From Deltaproteobacteria bacterium (lineage in GTDB: Bacteria > Desulfobacterota_B > Binatia > UBA9968): 11,728 nucleotides of DNA. Shown here piece after piece: positions 4,981 to 11,728 of the stretch (position 1 is its first letter; every line of letters starts with the position of its first letter). The position numbers were made by a program, and so were the translations under genes. The notes beneath the pieces were generated by a model, which did no database searches, had not been told where the DNA came from, and was given only the letters and a program-made list of their open reading frames with translations. Where the stretch lies: NCBI GenBank assembly GCA_005879255.1, contig VBKY01000277.1:1-11728 (forward strand), in the 5' to 3' direction.

Positions 4981-6456
4981 ATGGGACTTACACAAGAAGT
5001 CGCAAGCTTTGTCGCGAAGACCAGGTATCGTGATATTCCGCCGGATGTGATCCAACTAGCGCGGGGTTTCATTCTCGACGGATTGGGTGTCGCGCTGGCC
5101 GGTTCGACGGATGAGTGCTCGCGCATCGTCCAGGCGCAGATCCGGCAGATGAACGGCAGAGAGGAGTCGACCATTCTCGGTACCTCTCTGTCAGCGCCGC
5201 TAGCGAAGGCGGCTTTAGCAAACGGTGTGGCCGCCCACGCGATGGATTATGATGACACGCAACTATCGACTTCCAAAGAGGGTGTCTACGGTTTGCTGAC
5301 GCACCCGACGACCCCGGTGCTTGCAGCCGTATTGGCCGTCGGTGAGAAAAAAAAAGTCGGCGGTCAAGAATTCCTCCTCGCCTACATCCTGGGCGTCGAA
5401 ATCGAGTGCCGCATCGCCGATGCCATCAATCCGCACCACTATCAATCCGGTTTTCACTCGACCGCGACCATGGGTGGCTTGGGCGCGGCCATGGCGGTCG
5501 GCAAACTTCTTCGCCTCAAGGAAGAGCAGCTAATTCGTACGCTCGGCATCGTCGCCAGCATGGCTTCGGGCTTGCGCGAAAATTTCGGCACCATGACCAA
5601 ACCGCTCCATGCCGGGCGCGCTGCGGAGAACGGCGTTACGGCGGCCATGCTTGCCCAAGACGGATTCACCGCGGCGAGTAATATTCTGGAAGCCCCGCGT
5701 GGTTTTTTTAACGCCATGGCGGGCGGCTACGACGACAGCAAAATCGCCGGGCGGCTCGGTCAACCCTACTTTATGAAAGAGCCGGGAATTTCAATCAAGC
5801 CGTACCCTTCGGGCTCGCTTTCTCATCCGGCGCAGGATTTGATTTTGGACTTGGTCAAGCAGCACGACCTTACCGCCCAGGATATCGATCACATCGAAGT
5901 CGGTACGAATTCGAACGTCCCCAATGCACTGATCTATCCGATGCCGAAGACCGCACTGGAAGGGAAGTTCAGCATACCTTTCTGCATGGCGATCGCCGTG
6001 CTCGAGCGCAAAGCCGGCATCGCCCAGTTTCAAGACCGCAAGGTGCGCGACAAAAATGTCGTCGAAATGATGAAGCGGGTGACACTTTATGTCGACGATG
6101 AACTGGAACGGTTAGGCTACGATCAAGTGCGCTCGCGAGTTCGCATCACGCTCAAGACCGGCCGGGTCATTGAAGGGCGCTATGATGTCGCGCGCGGCCA
6201 CCCGGAAAAGCCGATGAGCTGGGCGGAGCTATCCGACAAGTTTCGTGAATGCGCTCGCTTGGGGCTGCCGAACAATCATGCGGAGAAGGTGATTCAACTC
6301 GTCGCCGGCATCGACCAACTTGAAAGCTTAAGCCCGCTGTTCCGCGCTTTGACCGGTGCGCGTGGTAAGAGCGTTAAAAAAACCAAGATCACGAAACAAC
6401 GGAGCAAGGGTGGAGCCGTACTCGCAAAGCATAGGCCGATTCGCCAACGCGCTTAA
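4981..6456 (+). CDS. MmgE/PrpD-family protein (first of tandem pair)
   Basis: The 491-residue protein belongs to the MmgE/PrpD family, whose known members include 2-methylcitrate dehydratase, cis-aconitate decarboxylase and epimerases of small dicarboxylates. Family landmarks are FILDGLGVALAGS near residue 30, the acidic motif MDYDDT (88-93), SGFHST (156-161), TKPLHAGRAAENG and the KPYPSGSLSHP segment. The start at ATG 4981 fits the usual N-terminus; the ribosome site (GGAG, 13 bases upstream) is weak. After the usual end near LSPLFRAL the protein carries an unusual basic tail (GKSVKKTKITKQRSKGG and beyond) translated from DNA that overlaps the next gene. A run of nine A at 5347-5355 encodes KKK and may be prone to slippage. 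It heads a plus-strand set with a second MmgE/PrpD gene and an ABC transporter. The substrate cannot be assigned. Confidence 0.9.
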   Translation: MGLTQEVASFVAKTRYRDIPPDVIQLARGFILDGLGVALAGSTDECSRIVQAQIRQMNGREESTILGTSLSAPLAKAALANGVAAHAMDYDDTQLSTSKEGVYGLLTHPTTPVLAAVLAVGEKKKVGGQEFLLAYILGVEIECRIADAINPHHYQSGFHSTATMGGLGAAMAVGKLLRLKEEQLIRTLGIVASMASGLRENFGTMTKPLHAGRAAENGVTAAMLAQDGFTAASNILEAPRGFFNAMAGGYDDSKIAGRLGQPYFMKEPGISIKPYPSGSLSHPAQDLILDLVKQHDLTAQDIDHIEVGTNSNVPNALIYPMPKTALEGKFSIPFCMAIAVLERKAGIAQFQDRKVRDKNVVEMMKRVTLYVDDELERLGYDQVRSRVRITLKTGRVIEGRYDVARGHPEKPMSWAELSDKFRECARLGLPNNHAEKVIQLVAGIDQLESLSPLFRALTGARGKSVKKTKITKQRSKGGAVLAKHRPIRQRA

Positions 6457-7783
6457 ACTCGCCGACGTGCCGCGAGCGGTTGTCGAGAAGGCCAAACTGG
6501 TTTTTCTCGATACGCTCGGTATCGCGCTGGCTTCGTCGACGATGGATTTCGGAGCGATGGTGATTAACGTTGCGCGGAGACTCGGCGGAGATGCCAAAAG
6601 TACCCTCATCGGTACGTCGAACCGCGTCGCGGCGGCGAATGCAGTCATCGCCAACGGCACCTTGGCGCATGGCCTGGATTACGACGATACGCTGGAGGAA
6701 GCGATCGTTCATACCGGTTGCTGCTCTGGGATCACGGCGCTTGCGGTCGGCGAGGAAGTCGGCGCCAGCGGCGCCGCAGTGCTCGAAGCGGCCATCGCCG
6801 GCACGGAAGTCCTGTGCAAGGTCGGCTTGGTGGCGCCGGGAAAATTTCACGCCCGCGGCTTTCATCCGACGGCGATTTGCTCGACTTTTGGCGCGGCCGC
6901 CGCGGCCGGTAAGCTTTATGGTCTAAATCTCGAACAATGGGTGGATGCTTTGGGCTTGTGCGGCAGCCAGAGCTCGGGAATCATCGAATATCTTACCGAT
7001 GGCACTTGGACCAAGAGGATGCATCCGGGCTGGTCGGCGCACGGCGGCGTCATCGCGACGATGTTGGCGAAAGAGGGTTTCCGTGGACCGGCCCAAGTTT
7101 TCGAGGGCACGCATGGCTTCTTCAGCGCCTTCGGCGGCAAGAACGGCTATCGCTACGACAAGATTTTAGAGCTCGGCAAAGCATGGGAAATTTCGCGCCT
7201 GACTTTCAAGTCATATCCCTGCGGCTCGATTTCCCATCCTTATATGGACTGCGCGCTCAAGATCAAGCAAAAGCGTTCCCCGGAGCCGGAACGGATCACC
7301 GAAGTCGTATGCCGCTCGGCCGAAGGGCCGGTGCCCCGGCTTTGGGAGCCGCTTGCGGACAAGCAAAAACCTATCAGTTCTTACGGCGCCAAATTTAGTT
7401 TACCCTACAGCATTGCCGTCATGCTCATTCGCGGCAGAGCAGGGCTTGAAGAATTTTCCGAAGCGGCGATTCGTGACCCCAAGCTTCTAGCATTAGCCGC
7501 CAAGGTTCGTTACGAGCTTGATCCGACGATCGATTATCCGCGCCACTTCTCCGGACATGTCAAAGTTCGAATGAACGACGGAACGGTGTTCGAGGAAAAC
7601 CAGCCTCACCCACGTGGCGGTTTTGAGGACCCGTTGCCGCCGGAAGAGATCGAAGAGAAATTTCGCGGCAACGCAAAGCTGGCGCTGCCGGCGAGTACCG
7701 TCGACGAGATAGTCCGCATGGTGAATCGGCTGGAAGAGATGCCGGCCATAGTGACGTTGACTGACAAACTGATTCCGCAATAA
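6410..7783 (+). CDS. MmgE/PrpD-family protein (second of tandem pair)
   Basis: The 457-residue protein is a full-length paralogue of the preceding one. It shows VFLDTLGIALASS near residue 30, LDYDDT (89-94), RGFHPT (149-154), KRMHPGWSAHGG and KSYPCGSISHPYMD. The last has a cysteine where the first copy has serine. I chose GTG 6410 because GGAG lies 5 bases upstream and the protein then begins EPYSQSIGRFANAL, the usual family start; a GTG at 6356 would only add a non-conserved basic stretch. It overlaps the 3' end of the first copy by 47 bases in another frame, so translation is probably coupled. The two copies are clearly diverged, suggesting different substrates or a heteromeric enzyme. Confidence 0.9.
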   Translation: MEPYSQSIGRFANALKLADVPRAVVEKAKLVFLDTLGIALASSTMDFGAMVINVARRLGGDAKSTLIGTSNRVAAANAVIANGTLAHGLDYDDTLEEAIVHTGCCSGITALAVGEEVGASGAAVLEAAIAGTEVLCKVGLVAPGKFHARGFHPTAICSTFGAAAAAGKLYGLNLEQWVDALGLCGSQSSGIIEYLTDGTWTKRMHPGWSAHGGVIATMLAKEGFRGPAQVFEGTHGFFSAFGGKNGYRYDKILELGKAWEISRLTFKSYPCGSISHPYMDCALKIKQKRSPEPERITEVVCRSAEGPVPRLWEPLADKQKPISSYGAKFSLPYSIAVMLIRGRAGLEEFSEAAIRDPKLLALAAKVRYELDPTIDYPRHFSGHVKVRMNDGTVFEENQPHPRGGFEDPLPPEEIEEKFRGNAKLALPASTVDEIVRMVNRLEEMPAIVTLTDKLIPQ

Positions 7784-7824
7784 TGATCCAAGACATTTTC
7801 TAGTTGAGCGATCAGGAGGCAATC

Positions 7825-8847
7825 ATGAAAAAGATCAGTGTTTGCTTCGTCATTCTCACCGGGGCTTTTGCCGTCGCTTCGCTGGTTGCGGCTCAAGATT
7901 CCGCGCTGATTGAGGCGGCGCGAAAAGAAGGAAAGGTCGTTTGGCATACGTCCTTGGCGTTGCCGTCTTCCACCGCGATCGCGCACTATTTTCAAAATAA
8001 GTTCAAAGGCATCGAGGTGGAAGTGCACCGCAACGGCTCCCAACGCGTGCTGCAAAGGTTCATGCAGGAAGCGTCTGCGGGAATAAAGAATGCCGATATC
8101 GTGCATACCTCCGATGCCGGCAACTTCGAGCTTTTAAAGGACAAAGGGATGTTGCTGAAATTCACGCCCCAAGGTGTCGCTGGTTTCCCCGGCGGCTTTA
8201 AGGATAAGGCGGGCTTTTACTATGGCATGCGGGCGACGCTTTCGGTCATCGCGCACAACCCAAAAATTGTTTCGGAAAAAGACGCGCCTAAGACTTGGAA
8301 GGATCTTTTGAATTCTAAATGGAATGGCAAGCTGGTCACGGGTCATCCAGGCTACAGTGGCATCATCATGACTCACGTGCTGGCGCTCGTAAACCTCTAC
8401 GGCTGGGACTACTTTCGTGATCTGGCGAAAAACAAATTGCATATCGTTCAGTCGGCCAATGATCCGGCCGGCGTCGTGGCGTCGGGAGAGCGGCCGGTGG
8501 GCGTCAACGGAGCGGAATATTTTTATTACAAAACATTAAAACAGGGTAACCCGATCAAGATCATCTATCCCAAAGAGGGCATTCCGCTGGTAGTATCGCC
8601 GGTGGCGATTGCCAAAGACGCGCCTCATCCCAATGCCGCGAAACTCTTCACCGAGTTTATTTTTTCCAAAGAGTCGCAGCAGCTGTTGGCCGATAAGGAA
8701 GGTCTTTACACCGGTCATCCTGAAGTTACCTATCCAGCGGACAAGCCCAAGCTCAAGGATCTGAAGCTTCTGACCGCGGATGCCGACGAGCTGGAAAAAC
8801 GCAATGCCGAAATAAAAAAGCGCTTCACCGAATTTTTCGGCGCATGA
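7825..8847 (+). CDS. Periplasmic solute-binding protein of an iron-type (FbpA/AfuA-like) ABC transporter
   Basis: The 340-residue protein has a clear secretion signal (MKKISVCFVILTGAFAVASLV), probably cut after VAA near residue 24. The mature part has the family 1 extracellular solute-binding fold, with EAARKEGKVVWHTS at the N-terminus and KDAPKTWKDLLN and HPNAAKLFTEFIFS further on. The tyrosine-rich segment EYFYYK (231-236) sits where ferric-binding members place ligand tyrosines, but many members of this branch bind other small anions. ATG 7825 is fixed by a perfect AGGAGG 5 bases upstream; an upstream TTG at 7804 is rejected. It starts 41 bases after the second MmgE/PrpD gene, so binding an organic acid handled by those enzymes is plausible but unproved. 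Confidence 0.88.
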   Translation: MKKISVCFVILTGAFAVASLVAAQDSALIEAARKEGKVVWHTSLALPSSTAIAHYFQNKFKGIEVEVHRNGSQRVLQRFMQEASAGIKNADIVHTSDAGNFELLKDKGMLLKFTPQGVAGFPGGFKDKAGFYYGMRATLSVIAHNPKIVSEKDAPKTWKDLLNSKWNGKLVTGHPGYSGIIMTHVLALVNLYGWDYFRDLAKNKLHIVQSANDPAGVVASGERPVGVNGAEYFYYKTLKQGNPIKIIYPKEGIPLVVSPVAIAKDAPHPNAAKLFTEFIFSKESQQLLADKEGLYTGHPEVTYPADKPKLKDLKLLTADADELEKRNAEIKKRFTEFFGA

Positions 8848-8895
8848 TGTCTTTCTCAGGACGATTACAAACGCGGGCTAGGCGCATTGACGATT

Positions 8896-8986
8896 CGTCA
8901 TGCCGGCGCACGCCGGCATCCAGGCTAATGGGGTTGTGAGGTTAAAATGAAAGGAACGCTGGATTCCGGCTTTCGTCGGAATGATG
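8896..8986. repeat. Palindromic intergenic repeat between binding protein and permease genes
   Basis: The left arm (8898-8924: TCATGCCGGCG, then GCCGGCATCCAG) is an imperfect inverted copy of the right arm (8958-8984: CTGGATTCCGGC, then CGTCGGAATGA), separated by about 33 bases. Each arm also folds on itself (TGCCGGC/GCCGGCA; ATTCCGGC with GTCGGAAT). This matches the style of widespread dispersed repeats with a core like TCATTCCGGCGAAAGCCGGAATCCAG. I infer a non-coding, perhaps mobilised, element. It fills much of the 207-base gap, which holds no gene. Confidence 0.75.
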
Positions 8987-9054
8987 GAAACGGCTCTGGC
9001 TTGGGCTCGGCTTGATTCAAGGGATGTTGAGGTAAGCCGCTAGTCATTGCATTC

Positions 9055-10779
9055 ATGGCGACTCAAACCGGCACGCTCGATCGAGTCACACACACGAGCT
9101 GGTCCGCGCTGCGACTCAAGGATCCGACCCTTCCCGTGTGGCTCGGGGCGGCGCTTTTACTTGTCTTCTTGATGGTGTTTCCACTAGGCGCGATTTTTCG
9201 GGCCAGCCTGTGGGACGGTAACGCAATCACGCTCAACCGATATCTTGAAGTTTTTAGCAACGAGCAATTTCTCAAGGCGATCTGGAATACTCTGATTATT
9301 TCCACGTGGGTGGGAGTAATCTCGGTGATCATCGGTGCTCTGCTGGCCTGGGTGGTGGCGCGGACGGACCTGCCCTGGAAGAAACCGATCCGCGCGCTGG
9401 TCATGGCATCATTCGTGACGCCGCCGTTCTTGGGCGCGTTTGCCTGGACGCTGCTTGCCGGACCCAACGCCGGTTCACTGAACAAGCTTTACCGCGCCGT
9501 GACGGGATCGGAAGAAGCGCTCTTCAATATCTTCACGATGTCGGGGCTGATTTTCGTGATGGCGCTCTACAGCTTCCCCTACGTGTTTTCTATGATCGCC
9601 AACGTCTGCGAGCTGATATCGTCGGATCTCGAAGATGCCGCGGAGATTTTGGGCGCGAGCAAATGGTGGACGGCCTGGACGGTCACATTGCCTCTAGCGA
9701 TGCCGGCGCTGATCGGCGGATTTATCCTGGCTTTTCTGCAATCGCTGTCGCTCTTCGGTGCCCCGGCGATTCTCGGCCTGCCTGCGGGACTGCACACGAT
9801 CACAACGCAGATCTGGGCGCTGTTTCAATATCCGCCGCGCCTGGATATGGCGGCCGCTTTTTCCGTGCCGCTGCTCTTGGCGACGATGGCGCTTATCGCC
9901 GTGCAGAAAAAAATTCTCGGGCGGCGAGGATTCAGCACGGTTGGCGGCAAAGGCGGACAGAAACGATTGATCCGGCTCGGCTGGGGTCGGGTTCCAGTGT
10001 TACTTATCGTGCTCAGCATTCTTTCGCTTTCGGTCTTCTTGCCCTACTGGATCCTCTTGAAGGCGGCTCTCTCCAAAGCCTGGGCCCTTCCTCTGACGTG
10101 GGACAATTTTACGCTGAATAATTTTTCATTCGCTTTCTTTGAGTACGGCGATACCCAGCTGGCGATCTACAATACTTTCAAATTGGGGTTACTGACGGCG
10201 ACGATCGGCACGGTTTTAGCGACTCTGGTCGCGTACATTACCAATCGGAATCTGTTTCGCGGCGCGCGTTATCTGAGTTTTTTTGCTTTGGCGCCTTTAG
10301 TTATCCCTGGCATCGTCCTGGCTGTGGGTCTGTTCATCGTCTATACGCGGCCACCACTAGTGCTCTACGGCACTATATGGATTCTTTTCGTGGCTTATCT
10401 GACCAAGGAAATGCCGATTGGATTTTCTCAGGCGGAGTCCACTTTCAAGAGCATCCACCCGGAGCTCGAAGATGCCAGCCGGATTATCGGTGCGAATCGG
10501 CTCATCTCGCTCAAAGATGTAACCGCGCCGCTGGCACGCTCGGGCCTGATCGCCGCCTGGTGTTTTATCTTCATCAGCGTCATTCGGGAGCTCAGCGCCT
10601 CGATTCTATTATTTTCGCCGAGGTCGAAAGTTGTCTCCGTAGTCATTTTCGATCTCAAAGAAGAAGGCCAAGTGGGAGTCATTGCCGTTCTAGGAATTCT
10701 CTTGTTGGTGGTTTGCTTCGCGGTCATATCTACGGTCCAGTGGATCGCCGGGCGGGACGTGATGGGGACTCGTGAATAG
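9055..10779 (+). CDS. Iron-type ABC transporter permease, two fused domains (FbpB/AfuB-like)
   Basis: The 574-residue inner-membrane protein carries two binding-protein-dependent permease units in one chain, the usual layout of FbpB-type ferric importers. A first membrane segment (LGAALLLVFLMVFPLGAIF) lies near residue 30. The two cytoplasmic EAA loops that contact the ATPase are EDAAEILGASKWW (193-205) and EDASRIIGANR (from 472). About 12 membrane helices can be counted, with a polar linker near 285-310 (QKKILGRRGFS). No good ribosome site precedes ATG 9055. The ATPase gene begins 3 bases after its stop, so those two are coupled, whereas the binding-protein gene is separated by the palindromic repeat. 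Confidence 0.92.
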   Translation: MATQTGTLDRVTHTSWSALRLKDPTLPVWLGAALLLVFLMVFPLGAIFRASLWDGNAITLNRYLEVFSNEQFLKAIWNTLIISTWVGVISVIIGALLAWVVARTDLPWKKPIRALVMASFVTPPFLGAFAWTLLAGPNAGSLNKLYRAVTGSEEALFNIFTMSGLIFVMALYSFPYVFSMIANVCELISSDLEDAAEILGASKWWTAWTVTLPLAMPALIGGFILAFLQSLSLFGAPAILGLPAGLHTITTQIWALFQYPPRLDMAAAFSVPLLLATMALIAVQKKILGRRGFSTVGGKGGQKRLIRLGWGRVPVLLIVLSILSLSVFLPYWILLKAALSKAWALPLTWDNFTLNNFSFAFFEYGDTQLAIYNTFKLGLLTATIGTVLATLVAYITNRNLFRGARYLSFFALAPLVIPGIVLAVGLFIVYTRPPLVLYGTIWILFVAYLTKEMPIGFSQAESTFKSIHPELEDASRIIGANRLISLKDVTAPLARSGLIAAWCFIFISVIRELSASILLFSPRSKVVSVVIFDLKEEGQVGVIAVLGILLLVVCFAVISTVQWIAGRDVMGTRE

Positions 10780-10782
10780 TAT

Positions 10783-11728
10783 ATGGCCATAGTATCGATA
10801 CGAGGACTCTCGAAAAAGTTCGCCGAAGCTGCCGCCGTCAATGATCTCGACTTGGAAATCGGCGACGGAGAATTCGTGTCGCTCCTCGGTCCCTCCGGCT
10901 GCGGCAAAACCACGACACTGCGTTTGCTCGCCGGCTTCCTGCAGCCGGACGCGGGGGAAATTCGCGTCGGCGGCAAGGTCATTTCGTCCGCGGCGCATCT
11001 GGTAGGGCCGGAGCGGCGCAACATGTCGATGATCTTTCAAAGCTACGCGGTCTGGCCGCACATGACAGTGGCGCAGAACGTTGCCTACGGCCTCAAATTC
11101 AAGAAACTCACGAAACCGCAAATCGAAGCGAAAGTTACCAAGCTGCTCGGCGTCGTGCACTTGTCGGAGTTGAAAGACCGCTATTCGGCCGAATTGTCAG
11201 GAGGACAGCAGCAACGGGTGGCGCTGGCGCGCGCCTTGGTGGTGGAGCCGCAGATTCTTTTGATGGACGAGCCGCTGAGCAATTTAGACGCAAATCTGCG
11301 CGAAGAGATGCGCTTCGAGATCCGCCGCTTGCACGAGGAATTCAAAATTACCACCGTCTACGTGACGCACGATCAAGCCGAAGCGATGGCGACCTCGGAC
11401 CGAATCGCCGTGCTCGATCGCGGCCGTCTGGTCCAGGTCGGACGGCCGGCCGAGATATTCGATCGGCCGAAAACGCGCTCCGTCGCCGAGTTTGTCGGCA
11501 AGGCGAATATTCTCAGAGGTCACTTTGATGGTGACGGCCAGTTACTGCTATCCGATGGCGTCAAGATTCGCTTGGTCGACGCCGGTGGTATCGCGCCGTC
11601 GAGCGAAGTAGCGGTATGTTTGCGGCCGCATAATGTCAAGCTAATTGCCGAGCAAGGCGCCGTACAGGACCTGACCGACCAAGGCTATAATCTCTTCTCG
11701 GGCATCATTCGCCGCTCCATCTACTTCG
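10783..11728 (+). CDS. ABC transporter ATP-binding protein (FbpC/PotA-like), 3' end outside window
   Basis: From ATG 10783 the frame is open to the window end (315 codons). It encodes an importer ATPase with Walker A GPSGCGKTT (36-44), signature LSGGQQQR (138-145), Walker B ILLMDEP (158-164) and switch histidine H196 in VTHDQAEA. FVGKANILRG follows, and then the start of the C-terminal TOBE-type domain with CLRPHNVKLI. Typical members are about 340-360 residues, so only the last tens of residues are missing. It energises the permease just upstream. The start is 3 bases after the permease stop with no strong ribosome site, suggesting translational coupling. Family architecture fits ferric, putrescine or similar small-solute import; substrate unknown. 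Confidence 0.93.
   Translation, partial: MAIVSIRGLSKKFAEAAAVNDLDLEIGDGEFVSLLGPSGCGKTTTLRLLAGFLQPDAGEIRVGGKVISSAAHLVGPERRNMSMIFQSYAVWPHMTVAQNVAYGLKFKKLTKPQIEAKVTKLLGVVHLSELKDRYSAELSGGQQQRVALARALVVEPQILLMDEPLSNLDANLREEMRFEIRRLHEEFKITTVYVTHDQAEAMATSDRIAVLDRGRLVQVGRPAEIFDRPKTRSVAEFVGKANILRGHFDGDGQLLLSDGVKIRLVDAGGIAPSSEVAVCLRPHNVKLIAEQGAVQDLTDQGYNLFSGIIRRSIYF

Noticed and set aside
6373..6384. Run of seven A in the overlap of the two MmgE/PrpD genes as a programmed frameshift site
   Set aside because: The slippery heptamer A-AAA-AAC is not in register with the first gene's frame, and the second gene has its own ribosome site and start; a fusion product is not needed.
6356..6409. Upstream GTG start for the second MmgE/PrpD gene
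   Set aside because: The extra 18 residues are basic and unlike the family; GTG 6410 has GGAG at ideal spacing and gives the usual N-terminus.
7804..7824. TTG start upstream of the solute-binding protein
   Set aside because: ATG 7825 has a perfect AGGAGG at 5-base spacing and gives a clean signal peptide.
10428..11160. Open frames on the minus strand across the permease end and ATPase start
   Set aside because: They lie opposite strongly conserved ABC transporter coding sequence and show no recognisable motifs; they are antisense shadows of a GC-rich gene.

Overview
The window is compact bacterial chromosome of moderately high GC with genes on both strands. It reads as one edge of a genome from an uncultured soil or sediment bacterium, perhaps a deltaproteobacterial or related lineage. 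That taxonomic guess rests only on the mix of gene families (S-box leader, sulfur-carrier cluster, MmgE/PrpD pair, iron-type ABC transporter) and is weak. I see no rRNA, tRNA, CRISPR, transposase or phage gene.

Left part, minus strand (about 2488 down to 1). A sigma70-like promoter is followed by a complete SAM-I (S-box) riboswitch and an intrinsic terminator. These precede a MoeB/ThiF/HesA-type adenylyltransferase, a threonine-synthase-like PLP enzyme and the first 20 codons of a MoaD/ThiS-type sulfur carrier. The leader ties the whole unit to methionine/SAM status. The likely theme is protein-thiocarboxylate sulfur transfer feeding homocysteine/methionine synthesis, with the PLP enzyme as a candidate acceptor enzyme. 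The PLP gene carries an exact 13-bp tandem duplication that shifts the frame and removes its C-terminus. Deleting one copy restores a standard TGNG motif and a further 45 or so residues.

Middle part, minus strand (4875 down to 2516). A tightly packed trio encodes a duplicated DUF350 membrane protein, a small DUF1190-like lipoprotein and a glutathionylspermidine-synthase-family ATP-grasp enzyme. The same trio is known from enterobacterial yjfL-yjfM-yjfC and ygiB-ygiC loci, where its physiological role is unclear.

Right part, plus strand (4981 to the window end). Two overlapping paralogous MmgE/PrpD-family genes are followed by a periplasmic solute-binding protein, a fused two-domain permease and an ATPase that runs off the end, together an iron-type (FbpABC/AfuABC-like) importer. 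A palindromic intergenic repeat lies between the binding protein and the permease. The arrangement suggests uptake plus dehydration or isomerisation of an organic-acid substrate, or of a ligand, but the substrate cannot be read from the sequence.
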